DNA of 13,612 bases, from NCBI GenBank assembly GCA_038117265.1, contig JAYOFO010000066.1, positions 1 to 13,612 on the forward strand. The letters run 5' to 3'. The translations under genes and the position numbers were made by a program. Source of the stretch: JAYPUG01 sp038117265. Lineage in GTDB: Bacteria > Pseudomonadota > Alphaproteobacteria > UBA6615. Below the pieces are notes generated by a model. It had not been told where the DNA came from and did not search any database. It saw only the letters and a list, made by a program, of their open reading frames with translations. Positions 1 to 5,703 of this stretch are shown one piece after another (within the stretch, counting starts at the first letter, position 1; every line of letters begins with the position of its first letter).

Positions 1-1
1 C

Positions 2-385
2 GCGCCGATCACGGTGCACGAGAATTCCGACGATTGCGGCGTCGCGGTCTTCGGCGGTGAGCCCGACACGTTCTGGCACGACCACAAGGGCGCGCTGCTC
101 AACTCGGTGCGCACCGGTACCCTGATCGAGGACGCCGACGTGGTCGTCGTGCGCTTCGGCGAGAAGTACAAGCAGTGGAACGCGGCCTTCGATGCCGGCT
201 ACGCCGCCGCGCTGGGCAAGCCGATCATCACCCTGCACCCGGTCGAGCACGACCACGCGCTGAAAGAGGTCGACGCGGCCGCCAAGGGCGTGGCGCGCGA
301 GCCCTATCAGGTGGTGCAGGCGCTGGCCTATGCCATCAACGGCGCGATGCCGGCCCAGTGGTACCAGAAGGACGCCGCCGAGTAG
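2..385 (+). CDS. YtoQ family protein (5' end outside window)
   Basis: The reading frame is open from base 2, so the gene starts before the window; the GTG at 14 is an internal valine. The visible 127 residues contain SDDCGVAVFG, FWHDHKGA, a TLIEDADVVVVRFGEKYKQWNAAFDAGYA-like core and GKPIITLHP, which match the YtoQ family of about 150 residues. Roughly the first 25 residues are missing. YtoQ proteins resemble the nucleoside 2-deoxyribosyltransferase fold, but I know of no established reaction. The gene is followed by a terminator and converges on higA. Family assignment is confident; function is unknown. Confidence 0.85.
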   Translation, partial: APITVHENSDDCGVAVFGGEPDTFWHDHKGALLNSVRTGTLIEDADVVVVRFGEKYKQWNAAFDAGYAAALGKPIITLHPVEHDHALKEVDAAAKGVAREPYQVVQALAYAINGAMPAQWYQKDAAE

Positions 386-417
386 GCGAACGCTTCTATC
401 TGCGGGAATTCAGGGGG

Positions 418-461
418 CCGCGTCGCCGCCCGTTCTTTCGGGGCGCGGCGCGGTTTTCTTT
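418..461 (+). terminator. Rho-independent terminator after the ytoQ-like gene
   Basis: The arm at 418-431 (CCGCG...GCCC) pairs with 441-453 (GGGC...CGCGG), with one bulged C and one G-T pair around a 9-base loop. The T-rich tract TTTTCTTT follows at 454-461. It lies 33 bases past the stop of the ytoQ-like gene. The T tract overlaps the stop codon of the convergent higA gene. Confidence 0.7.
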
Positions 462-744
462 ATGCGACGCGCACTGTCGGGATGGCGTCCAGCTCGTCCT
501 TCATTTCAACCGCGAGTTTCTGCAGGTCGTGGTCGCGCTGAAGATTCAGCCACAGCGTCGGGCCATTGCCGCAGAGCTTCCCCAGCTTGAGCGCCAGCGA
601 GGCGGACACGGGCGCCTCTTCCCGAAGGATCGCATGCAGGTGCTGGCGCGACACGCCGAGCATCCTCGCCAGCGGTGCGATCTTGATGCCGAGCCCGGGA
701 ACGACATCCTCGCGCAGAAGCTCTCCGGGGTGCATCGTGTTCAT
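460..744 (-). CDS. higA: HigA-type antitoxin (XRE-family DNA-binding)
   Basis: A 94-residue protein beginning MNTMHPGELLRED, the hallmark N-terminus of HigA addiction-module antidotes. A helix-turn-helix lies at about residues 24-50 (APLARMLGVSRQHLHAIL), followed by the HigA tail with a GPTLWLNLQ motif at 61-69. It should neutralise HigB and repress the operon through the repeats upstream of higB. The start is fixed by the typical MxxMHPG end and by the TGATG junction, where the toxin stop and this ATG share one base. This implies translational coupling. The frame stays open upstream to 1056, but that part is antisense-like and overlaps higB, so I excluded it. Confidence 0.93.
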   Translation of the reverse strand: MNTMHPGELLREDVVPGLGIKIAPLARMLGVSRQHLHAILREEAPVSASLALKLGKLCGNGPTLWLNLQRDHDLQKLAVEMKDELDAIPTVRVA

Positions 745-1022
745 CAGTGATAGTCCTCGATATCGAAATCGATTGCGTCCTGGCCGTCCCAGCCGAACGT
801 GATCCGCCAGTTTCCGCTCACCGTAATCGCGTAACGTCCCTTGGACTGTCCGGCCAGGACGTGAAACCGGTAACCCGGCAGGTTCACATCCTCCGGTCGT
901 TCGGCGGCGTTCAGGGCGCGCAACATGCGTGCCACGCGCGCCGCATTCTCGGCCGGCAGGCGTGCGGTCCGGCAGGATGCGAACAAGGCCGCCAGCGCCT
1001 TGCTCCGGAACGAGCGGATCAT
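744..1022 (-). CDS. higB: HigB-type toxin (RelE/ParE superfamily mRNA interferase)
   Basis: A 92-residue protein starting MIRSFRSKALAALF and ending in a WRITFGWDGQDAIDFDIEDYH-like tail. This is the pattern of HigB toxins, which cleave mRNA on the ribosome. Visible family features are the NLPGYRFHVL segment, the GRYAITVSGNWRI strand and the C-terminal DYH. Toxin-before-antitoxin order is normal for higBA. No Shine-Dalgarno sequence precedes the ATG; the preceding bases are CATTACAGTT. The predicted transcription start falls on the ATG itself, so translation may be leaderless. The gene lies 74 bases past metY, on the same strand. Confidence 0.92.
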   Translation of the reverse strand: MIRSFRSKALAALFASCRTARLPAENAARVARMLRALNAAERPEDVNLPGYRFHVLAGQSKGRYAITVSGNWRITFGWDGQDAIDFDIEDYH

Positions 1023-1070
1023 AACTGTAATGTAATTGGCTACAGTTCGGCGTCAAGCCGAAACTGTAAT
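1023..1070 (-). promoter_or_regulatory. higBA promoter with repeated operator half-sites
   Basis: On the minus strand, TTGACG (1056-1051) is separated by 16 bases from TACATT (1034-1029), a plausible sigma-70-type promoter. AACTGTA (1023-1029) and TACAGTT (1041-1047) form a perfect 7-base inverted repeat over the -10 and spacer. A second AACTGTAAT copy lies at 1062-1070, upstream of the -35. TACAGTTCGGC (1041-1051) and the sequence at 1057-1068 also form a near-palindrome with one extra A. These are plausible HigA or HigBA operator half-sites for autorepression. Confidence 0.6.
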
Positions 1071-1096
1071 CCGATAATTTACACTATGCCGCTCGA

Positions 1097-2425
1097 CTAC
1101 TCCGCCGCCTTGGCCTGGGCGAATGACAGCGCCTGGTCGAGGTCGGCGATGATGTCGTCGACCGTCTCCAGCCCGATCGACAGCCGCAGCACGTCGTCGC
1201 CGGCGCCGGACGCGGCGCGCTGCTCGTCGGTGAGCTGGCGATGGGTCGTCGAGGCAGGGTGGATGATCAGCGAGCGGGTGTCGCCGATGTTCGCCAGGTG
1301 CGACAGCAGTTCCACGCTCTCCACCGCGCGCACGCCGGCCGCATAGCCGCCCTTCACGCCGAAGGTGAAGACCGAGCCGGGCCCCTTGGGCAGGTACTTC
1401 TTCGCCAGCGCGTGGTATGGGCTCGACTTCAGGCCCGCGTAGCTGACCCACTCGACCGCCGGGTGCGCCTCGAGGAACTCTGCCACCGCCTGGGCGTTCT
1501 GCACGTGCCGGTCCATGCGCACCGGCAGCGTCTCGATGCCGGTGATGATCTGGAACGCGTTCATCGGCGCCAGCGTCGGGCCGAGATCGCGCAGGGCCAC
1601 CGCCTTGGCCTTGGTCGAGAAGCCGAAATCGCCGAACGTCTCGTAGAAGGTGAGGCCGTGATAGGCCGGGTCGGGCTGGGTCAGGCCGGGAAACTTGTCG
1701 TTCTGGGCCCAGTCGAAGCGTCCGCTCTCCACCACCACGCCGCCCATGGCGGTTCCGTGGCCGCCGAGGAACTTGGTCATCGAGTGGATCGCGATGTCCG
1801 CGCCCCACTCGAACGGCCGGCACAGGTAGGGCGTCGCCATGGTGTTGTCAACCATCAGCGGGATGCCGAACTCGCGCGCGACCTCGGCCAGCGGCTCGAT
1901 GTCGATGATGATGCCGCCGGGGTTCGCCAGCAGTTCGACGAAGATTGCCTTGGTGCGGCCGTCGATGGCGGCGCGCACCTGCTCGGGATCGGTCGCGTCG
2001 GCGAAGCGCGCGTGCCAGTCGAACTTCTTGAAGGTGCGGCCGAACTGGGTGACCGAGCCGCCGTAGAGGTTCTTCGAGGCGACGAAATTGTCGCCCGGGT
2101 CCATAAGCACGAACATCGCCATCATCTGGGCCGCATGCCCGCTGGCGCACGCCACCGCACCGCGCCCGTCCTCCAGCGCCGCGACCTTTTCCTCCAGCGC
2201 CGAGACGGTGGGGTTGGTCAGCCGCGTGTAGATGTAGCCGAAGGTCTGCAGGTTGAAGAGCGAGGCCGCGTGGTCGACGTCGTCGAACACATAGGCGGTG
2301 GTCTGGTAGATCGGCACGTTGCGCGCGCCGGTCTTCTCGTCGGGCGAGGCGCCGGCGTGGATCGCCAGGGTCTCGAAGCCGGGCGGGCGGTGGTCTCGCG
2401 TGTCGTCGGACCTGTTGTCGGACAT
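1097..2425 (-). CDS. metY: O-acetylhomoserine aminocarboxypropyltransferase (O-acetylhomoserine sulfhydrylase)
   Basis: A 442-residue PLP enzyme of the Cys/Met metabolism family that makes homocysteine from O-acetylhomoserine and sulfide; some members use methanethiol to make methionine directly. Visible landmarks are FETLAIHAG near residues 17-25, YIYTRLTNPT at 64-73 (phosphate-binding Y66 and R68), CASGHAAQ at 93-100, VDNT at 192-195 (D193 under the cofactor ring), and SMTKFLGG with the Schiff-base lysine K218. Length is normal for MetY. A strong ribosome site, AGGGAGG (2437-2431), contains part of the stop codon of the upstream CoA-binding gene, implying coupled translation. It is the last gene of a four-gene minus-strand run. 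I saw no SAM riboswitch in front of it. Confidence 0.95.
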   Translation of the reverse strand: MSDNRSDDTRDHRPPGFETLAIHAGASPDEKTGARNVPIYQTTAYVFDDVDHAASLFNLQTFGYIYTRLTNPTVSALEEKVAALEDGRGAVACASGHAAQMMAMFVLMDPGDNFVASKNLYGGSVTQFGRTFKKFDWHARFADATDPEQVRAAIDGRTKAIFVELLANPGGIIIDIEPLAEVAREFGIPLMVDNTMATPYLCRPFEWGADIAIHSMTKFLGGHGTAMGGVVVESGRFDWAQNDKFPGLTQPDPAYHGLTFYETFGDFGFSTKAKAVALRDLGPTLAPMNAFQIITGIETLPVRMDRHVQNAQAVAEFLEAHPAVEWVSYAGLKSSPYHALAKKYLPKGPGSVFTFGVKGGYAAGVRAVESVELLSHLANIGDTRSLIIHPASTTHRQLTDEQRAASGAGDDVLRLSIGLETVDDIIADLDQALSFAQAKAAE

Positions 2426-2435
2426 TGGCGCCTCC

Positions 2436-2924
2436 CTAGGCCCGGATGCGCCGCGAGCGGCGGCTCGTGATGACCTTGGTGTTGATGCCGCTCCAGCCGA
2501 GCTCGCCCGACAGCCGCCCGAACTCGATCTTGGGACAGCGGTCCATGACGACCGTCATCCCGGCCGCCTCGGCCTTCTTCGCTGCCTCGTCGTGGCGCAC
2601 GGTGAGCTGCATCCAGACCACCCTGGCGCCGACCGCGATCGCTTCGTCGACGATCGGCGGCACCCGGTCCGAGCGCTGGAAGATGTCGACCATGTCCACG
2701 GGCACGTCGATGTCGGCGAGGGCGGCCACGACGGTCTCGCCCAGCAGCTCCTCGCCGGCCGAGCGCGGGTTCACCGGGATCACCCGGTAGCCCTTCTCCT
2801 GCAGGTACTTCATGGCGAAGTGGGAGGGCCGGTTCCAGTTGGTGCTGGCGCCGACCATGGCGATGGTGTCGACGTCGCGCAGCACGCGGCGGATCAGCCA
2901 GTCGGGGTAGTACAGATCGCTCAT
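2436..2924 (-). CDS. CoA-binding protein, YccU-type (copy B, next to metY)
   Basis: A 162-residue single-domain protein with a Rossmann-like CoA-binding fold. It has TIAMVGAS at 20-27 (nucleotide-binding loop), VIPVNP at 48-53, VDMVDIF at 76-82, VPPIVDEAI at 88-96, WMQL at 104-107 and MDRCP with C130. A basic tail (LGWSGINTK...SRRSRR) is also found in relatives. The domain resembles the CoA-binding part of succinyl-CoA synthetase, but the stand-alone proteins have no settled reaction. The stop overlaps the metY ribosome site, and the upstream paralogue ends 9 bases away, so all three are almost surely cotranscribed. No clear Shine-Dalgarno precedes this start, so coupling to the upstream stop is likely. 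Confidence 0.88.
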   Translation of the reverse strand: MSDLYYPDWLIRRVLRDVDTIAMVGASTNWNRPSHFAMKYLQEKGYRVIPVNPRSAGEELLGETVVAALADIDVPVDMVDIFQRSDRVPPIVDEAIAVGARVVWMQLTVRHDEAAKKAEAAGMTVVMDRCPKIEFGRLSGELGWSGINTKVITSRRSRRIRA

Positions 2925-2933
2925 ATCCGCGTT

Positions 2934-3380
2934 CTAGGCCGCCGCATCCAGGCGCGGCAGCTCGATGGCGGGGCAGCGGTCCATGATCACGGTGATGCCG
3001 GCCGCCTCGGCCTTGGCCGCGGCCTCCTCGTTGATCACCTTCAGCTGCATCCAGATGTAGGGAACCTTCATTTCGATCGCCTCGTCGACCACCGGCGGCA
3101 CCTTCCAGGGCAGGCGGAAGATATCGACCATGTCGACCTTCTCGGGCAAATCGGAGATGCGGGCATAGACCTTCTCGCCATGGATCTCCTGGCCCAGCGC
3201 ATCGGGGTTCACCGGATAGACCTTGTAGCCGTGCTGCTGCAGGAAGCGCATGACCCGCCAGCTGGCGCGGGTCTCGCCGCGCGGGCTGGCGCCGACCAGC
3301 GCGATGGTCCGCACCTCGTCGAAGACCCTGCGCAGCAGATCGTCGGAATAGGTGAACTGCTTGTTGGAGTTCATCATCAT
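2934..3380 (-). CDS. CoA-binding protein, YccU-type (copy A)
   Basis: A 148-residue paralogue of the next gene, with the same motif order: TIALVGAS at 25-32, VYPVNP at 54-59, VDMVDIF at 82-88, VPPVVDEAI at 94-102, WMQL at 110-113, and MDRCP with C136. By eye the two share about half of their aligned residues. This copy has a longer N-terminus and lacks the basic C-terminal tail of copy B. The start is the first of three consecutive ATGs, with GAGG five bases upstream; a start at the second or third ATG is equally possible. The upstream crotonase gene ends 19 bases away. The role is unknown; the operon suggests a link to acyl-CoA or acetyl-homoserine metabolism. Confidence 0.87.
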   Translation of the reverse strand: MMMNSNKQFTYSDDLLRRVFDEVRTIALVGASPRGETRASWRVMRFLQQHGYKVYPVNPDALGQEIHGEKVYARISDLPEKVDMVDIFRLPWKVPPVVDEAIEMKVPYIWMQLKVINEEAAAKAEAAGITVIMDRCPAIELPRLDAAA

Positions 3381-3399
3381 GATTGCCTCGATCGCCCCG

Positions 3400-4233
3400 T
3401 TATTCGTCGTCTCTCGGGCCCTGGTCCCAGTCCGGGTTGCGCTTCTCGACGAAGGCGTCGATGCCCTCGGCCGCGTCCCGGTCCATCATGTTGCGCGCCA
3501 TCTCCGCGCCGGCCAGCGCATAGGCATCGGTGATGCCCATCTCGAGCTGGCGGTAGAAGGCCTGCTTGCCCAGGGCCAGCGCATAGGCGCTCTTGCCGGC
3601 GAGCTTGGCCGCCAGCGCGGCAACCGCGGCGTCGAGTTCCGCATCGGCGACGGCGGCGTTGATCAGGCCGATCTCGGCGGCGCGCGCGGCCGAGACGAAA
3701 TCGCCGGTCAGCAGCAGGTCCATGGCGTGCTTGCGCGACACCGCGCGGCCCACCGCGACGCCGGGGGTCGAGCAGAACAGGCCGACATTGATGCCCGAGG
3801 TGGCGAAGCGGGCGGACGCGCCGGCGACGGCCAGGTCGCAGGTGGCGACGAGCTGGCAGCCCGCCGCGGTCGCCAGCCCGTGCACCTTCGCGATGACCGG
3901 CTGGGGCAGGCGCAGGACCGAGAGCATCATCCTCGTGCAGGTCTCGAACAGGCCCTTCTGATAGTCGAGCGTGTAGTTGGCGCGCATCTGCTTGAGGTTG
4001 TGGCCGGCGCAGAAGGCGCGTCCGGCGCCGGCCAGGACGACCACGCGGACCGCCTTGTCGCCGGCGATGGCGTCGAGTTCGGCCTGCAGCGCGGCGAGCA
4101 TGCCCTCCGACATCGCGTTGAGCTCGTCGGGACGGTTCAGGGTGAGGGTGGCCACCCCGTTGGCATCTTCGCGCAGCATGAAGGGCGCGCCGGATGCGCC
4201 GCCAGGTTTTGCGAGGGTTTCCGTGTTGCTCAT
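3400..4233 (-). CDS. Enoyl-CoA hydratase/isomerase family protein, ECHDC3-like, both catalytic Glu missing
   Basis: A 277-residue crotonase-fold protein. LNRPDELNAM (32-41) and AFCAGHNLKQM (73-83) carry the first oxyanion-hole loop. HGLATAAGCQLVATCDLAVA (118-137) carries the second loop, around G125. In classical hydratases a Glu follows GGGC and a second Glu lies 20 residues later; here those positions are Q127 and G147. The HNLK motif points to the ECHDC3 subgroup, whose chemistry is not settled. Straightforward enoyl-CoA hydration is therefore doubtful, although acyl-CoA binding is likely. I chose MSNTETL because AGGCAGG lies just upstream; the frame stays open 19 codons further to 4290, without family similarity there. 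It heads the operon running to metY. Confidence 0.88.
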   Translation of the reverse strand: MSNTETLAKPGGASGAPFMLREDANGVATLTLNRPDELNAMSEGMLAALQAELDAIAGDKAVRVVVLAGAGRAFCAGHNLKQMRANYTLDYQKGLFETCTRMMLSVLRLPQPVIAKVHGLATAAGCQLVATCDLAVAGASARFATSGINVGLFCSTPGVAVGRAVSRKHAMDLLLTGDFVSAARAAEIGLINAAVADAELDAAVAALAAKLAGKSAYALALGKQAFYRQLEMGITDAYALAGAEMARNMMDRDAAEGIDAFVEKRNPDWDQGPRDDE

Positions 4234-4323
4234 GGGCCTGCCTGTGGGTCGGTCGGGGCCAAACATGGACCGGGTGCGGGGCAATGGCAATGGTTGGCCG
4301 CCGTCCGGCCCCCGGACTCTTGC

Positions 4324-4335
4324 GTATTATAATAC
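4324..4335 (-). promoter_or_regulatory. Palindromic -10 element, probable promoter of the crotonase-metY operon
   Basis: GTATTATAATAC is a perfect 12-base palindrome that supplies a consensus TATAAT on both strands. On the minus strand (4331-4326) transcription would start near 4319, about 85 bases before the crotonase ATG. No good -35 was found on either strand: GCATGA lies 17 bases upstream on the minus strand. This may be an extended or activator-dependent promoter. Confidence 0.4.
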
Positions 4336-4374
4336 CGTTCTCGTAACTTCATGCAGAAAAACGCATTTTCCGGT

Positions 4375-4403
4375 TTGACATCGCATTTTCGCTACCATAC
4401 AAC
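4375..4403 (+). promoter_or_regulatory. rplM-rpsI promoter
   Basis: A consensus TTGACA (4375-4380) and TACAAC (4398-4403) are separated by 17 bases, a strong housekeeping promoter as expected for ribosomal proteins. Transcription would start near 4410, leaving a leader of about 80 bases before rplM. The 9-base direct repeat CGCATTTTC flanks the -35 at 4362-4370 and 4382-4390, spaced exactly 20 bases. Confidence 0.7.
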
Positions 4404-4489
4404 CCAATCGCCGTTGCCGGGGCCTTTGCGGCTCCCATGGCTGCGTCGCGTTCGGAACTCTCCGCACGCGCTTTGGATATCAGGAGTGG

Positions 4490-4972
4490 ATGGCTAGCGC
4501 CATGAAGACGTATTCCGCAAAGCCCAGCGAGGTCGAGGCCAAGTGGTGGCTGATCGACGCCGAGGGCGTCGTACTCGGCCGGATGGCGGCGATCATCGCC
4601 GACCGGCTCAGGGGCAAGCACAAGGCGAGCTACACGCCGAACATCGACTGCGGCGACCATGTCGTCGTGATCAACGCCGAAAAGGTTCATCTGACCGGCA
4701 ACAAGCGGGCAGACAAGACCTACTACTCGCACACCGGGTACCCGGGCGGCATCAAGAGCCGCACGGCGGACAAGTATCTCGAGAGCGAGCAGGCCGACAC
4801 TGTCGTGCGCAAGGCCGTCGAGCGGATGCTGCCCAAGACCAAGCTGGGGCGCGATCAGTTCCGCAAGCTCAAGGTCTATGCCGGTGCGGAGCACCCGCAC
4901 GAGGCGCAGCAACCGCAGACGCTCGACCTCGCTTCCATGAACGCCAAGAACAAGAGGGGTGACGCGGCATGA
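4490..4972 (+). CDS. rplM: Large-subunit ribosomal protein L13 (uL13)
   Basis: A 160-residue uL13, an early-assembly 23S rRNA-binding protein of the 50S subunit. The family pattern is clear: KTYSAKP near the N-terminus, WWLIDAEGVVLGRMAA, LRGKHKASYTP, CGDHVVVINAEKV, LTGNKRADKTYY and the HTGYPGG loop. Near the C-terminus come VERMLPKTKLGR and the conserved YAGAEHPHEAQQP. AGGAG at 4482-4486 favours the ATG at 4490, though with a short gap. Many relatives begin at the MKTYSAKP methionine, here at 4502, so that start is a real alternative. Its stop overlaps the rpsI start in an ATGA junction, giving the usual rplM-rpsI coupling. Confidence 0.97.
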   Translation: MASAMKTYSAKPSEVEAKWWLIDAEGVVLGRMAAIIADRLRGKHKASYTPNIDCGDHVVVINAEKVHLTGNKRADKTYYSHTGYPGGIKSRTADKYLESEQADTVVRKAVERMLPKTKLGRDQFRKLKVYAGAEHPHEAQQPQTLDLASMNAKNKRGDAA

Positions 4973-5475
4973 CCGACGAAACCCAGACCGCCGGCGAGAC
5001 CGGCGCCGAAAACAGCCAGCTCGCGGCGGCCGCCGCAGCCCTCGCCGAAGCGGCGGGCCAGGTCCGGGCCGAGCCCAGGATCGACGAGCACGGCCGCACC
5101 TATGCGACCGGCAAACGCAAGGACGCGGTCGCCCGCGTCTGGATCAGGCCGGGCAACGGCCAGCTCACGGTCAACGGCCGGGGCGGCGAGGCCTATTTCG
5201 CGCGCCCGGTGCTGCGCATGATCCTGTCGCAGCCCTTCCAGGTGACCGACCGGCTCGGCCAGTACGACATCGTGTGCACCGTCACCGGTGGCGGGCTGTC
5301 GGGCCAGGCGGGCGCGGTGCGCCACGGCATCTCCAAAGCGCTGGCGCTGCGTGAGCCGGAGCTGCGGCCGATCCTCAAGAAGGTCGGCATGCTGACCCGC
5401 GACTCCCGCGTCGTGGAACGCAAGAAGTACGGCCGGGCCAAGGCGCGCCGGAGCTTCCAGTTCTCGAAGCGCTAA
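4969..5475 (+). CDS. rpsI: Small-subunit ribosomal protein S9 (uS9)
   Basis: A 168-residue uS9 of the 30S subunit, whose C-terminal tail reaches the P-site tRNA. After an Ala/Glu-rich N-terminal extension of about 45 residues comes the conserved domain: YATGKRKDAVARVWI, GNGQLTVNGR and VTGGGLSGQAGAVRHGISKAL. The tail is RKKYGRAKARRSFQFSKR, with the invariant terminal KR. It overlaps rplM by four bases. The last 17 coding bases (5458-5474) are repeated at 6801-6817, flanking an AT-rich insert; the protein end is preserved. The current terminator (5505-5535) lies inside the insert. Confidence 0.98.
   Translation: MTDETQTAGETGAENSQLAAAAAALAEAAGQVRAEPRIDEHGRTYATGKRKDAVARVWIRPGNGQLTVNGRGGEAYFARPVLRMILSQPFQVTDRLGQYDIVCTVTGGGLSGQAGAVRHGISKALALREPELRPILKKVGMLTRDSRVVERKKYGRAKARRSFQFSKR
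5458..5474 (+). repeat. Left direct repeat (attL-like) at the 3' end of rpsI
   Basis: CAGTTCTCGAAGCGCTA encodes the last five residues of S9 (QFSKR) plus the first two bases of the stop codon. It matches 6801-6817 except for T/A at the seventh base. Confidence 0.75.
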
Positions 5476-5504
5476 GCCGATACCTGAAAAAACACAAAAA
5501 AATC

Positions 5505-5535
5505 AAAGGCCTCACTACGGTGGGGCCTTTTTTTT
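5505..5535 (+). terminator. Rho-independent terminator after rpsI
   Basis: AAAGGCCTCAC (5505-5515) pairs with GTGGGGCCTTT (5520-5530) through one T-G pair around loop TACG, followed by eight T's (5528-5535). An A-rich run lies on the 5' side, so it may also work on the minus strand. It lies inside the inserted segment. Confidence 0.9.
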
Positions 5536-5538
5536 ATG

Positions 5539-5567
5539 GAAGCACGTAGAGGCACGTGACAGGAATA
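5539..5567 (+). repeat. Inner direct repeat, left copy (possible recombinase arm site)
   Basis: About 25 of 30 aligned positions match 6731-6759; all three substitutions are transitions and there are two single-base gaps. Each copy holds two GCACG units 10-11 bases apart. It lies 64 bases inside the left attachment-like repeat. Confidence 0.5.
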
Positions 5568-5641
5568 CGCCCCCTGAAAACATTAGATTTTTTGGCAGGT
5601 TACAGTTCTCTACTTTTACACGCCTGAGGCACCCAAAAAAA

Positions 5642-5703
5642 TTGACAAAAGAATTTTTCTAGATGACGCTTAATTATCTCAATTACAATTAGGACTCTGA
5701 CCG
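5642..5703 (+). promoter_or_regulatory. Probable promoter and ribosome-site region of the hydrolase gene
   Basis: A perfect TTGACA lies at 5642-5647 and a good -10-like TACAAT at 5684-5689. They are 36 bases apart, so they cannot form one promoter; either could pair with a weaker partner. AGGA at 5691-5694 is nine bases before the ATG at 5704 and supports that start. Confidence 0.35.

Noticed and set aside
745..1056. Upstream extension of the higA frame
   Set aside because: It overlaps higB entirely; the MNTMHPGE start and the TGATG junction fix the real start at 744.
1053..1823. Minus-strand open frame of 256 codons over the 3' half of metY
   Set aside because: It is an out-of-frame shadow of metY in GC-rich DNA; metY itself is complete with its active-site lysine.
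2426..2435. SAM riboswitch in front of metY
   Set aside because: Only 10 bases separate metY from the upstream gene, and no SAM-riboswitch-like structure was recognised in the operon leader at 4234-4320.
1241..2470. Long plus-strand open frame of 409 codons
   Set aside because: It is the antisense shadow of metY, rich in Arg, His and Val, with no recognisable domain.
5642..5689. TTGACA and TACAAT as one promoter for the hydrolase
   Set aside because: They are 36 bases apart, far beyond the 16-18 needed; I kept only a low-confidence regulatory region.
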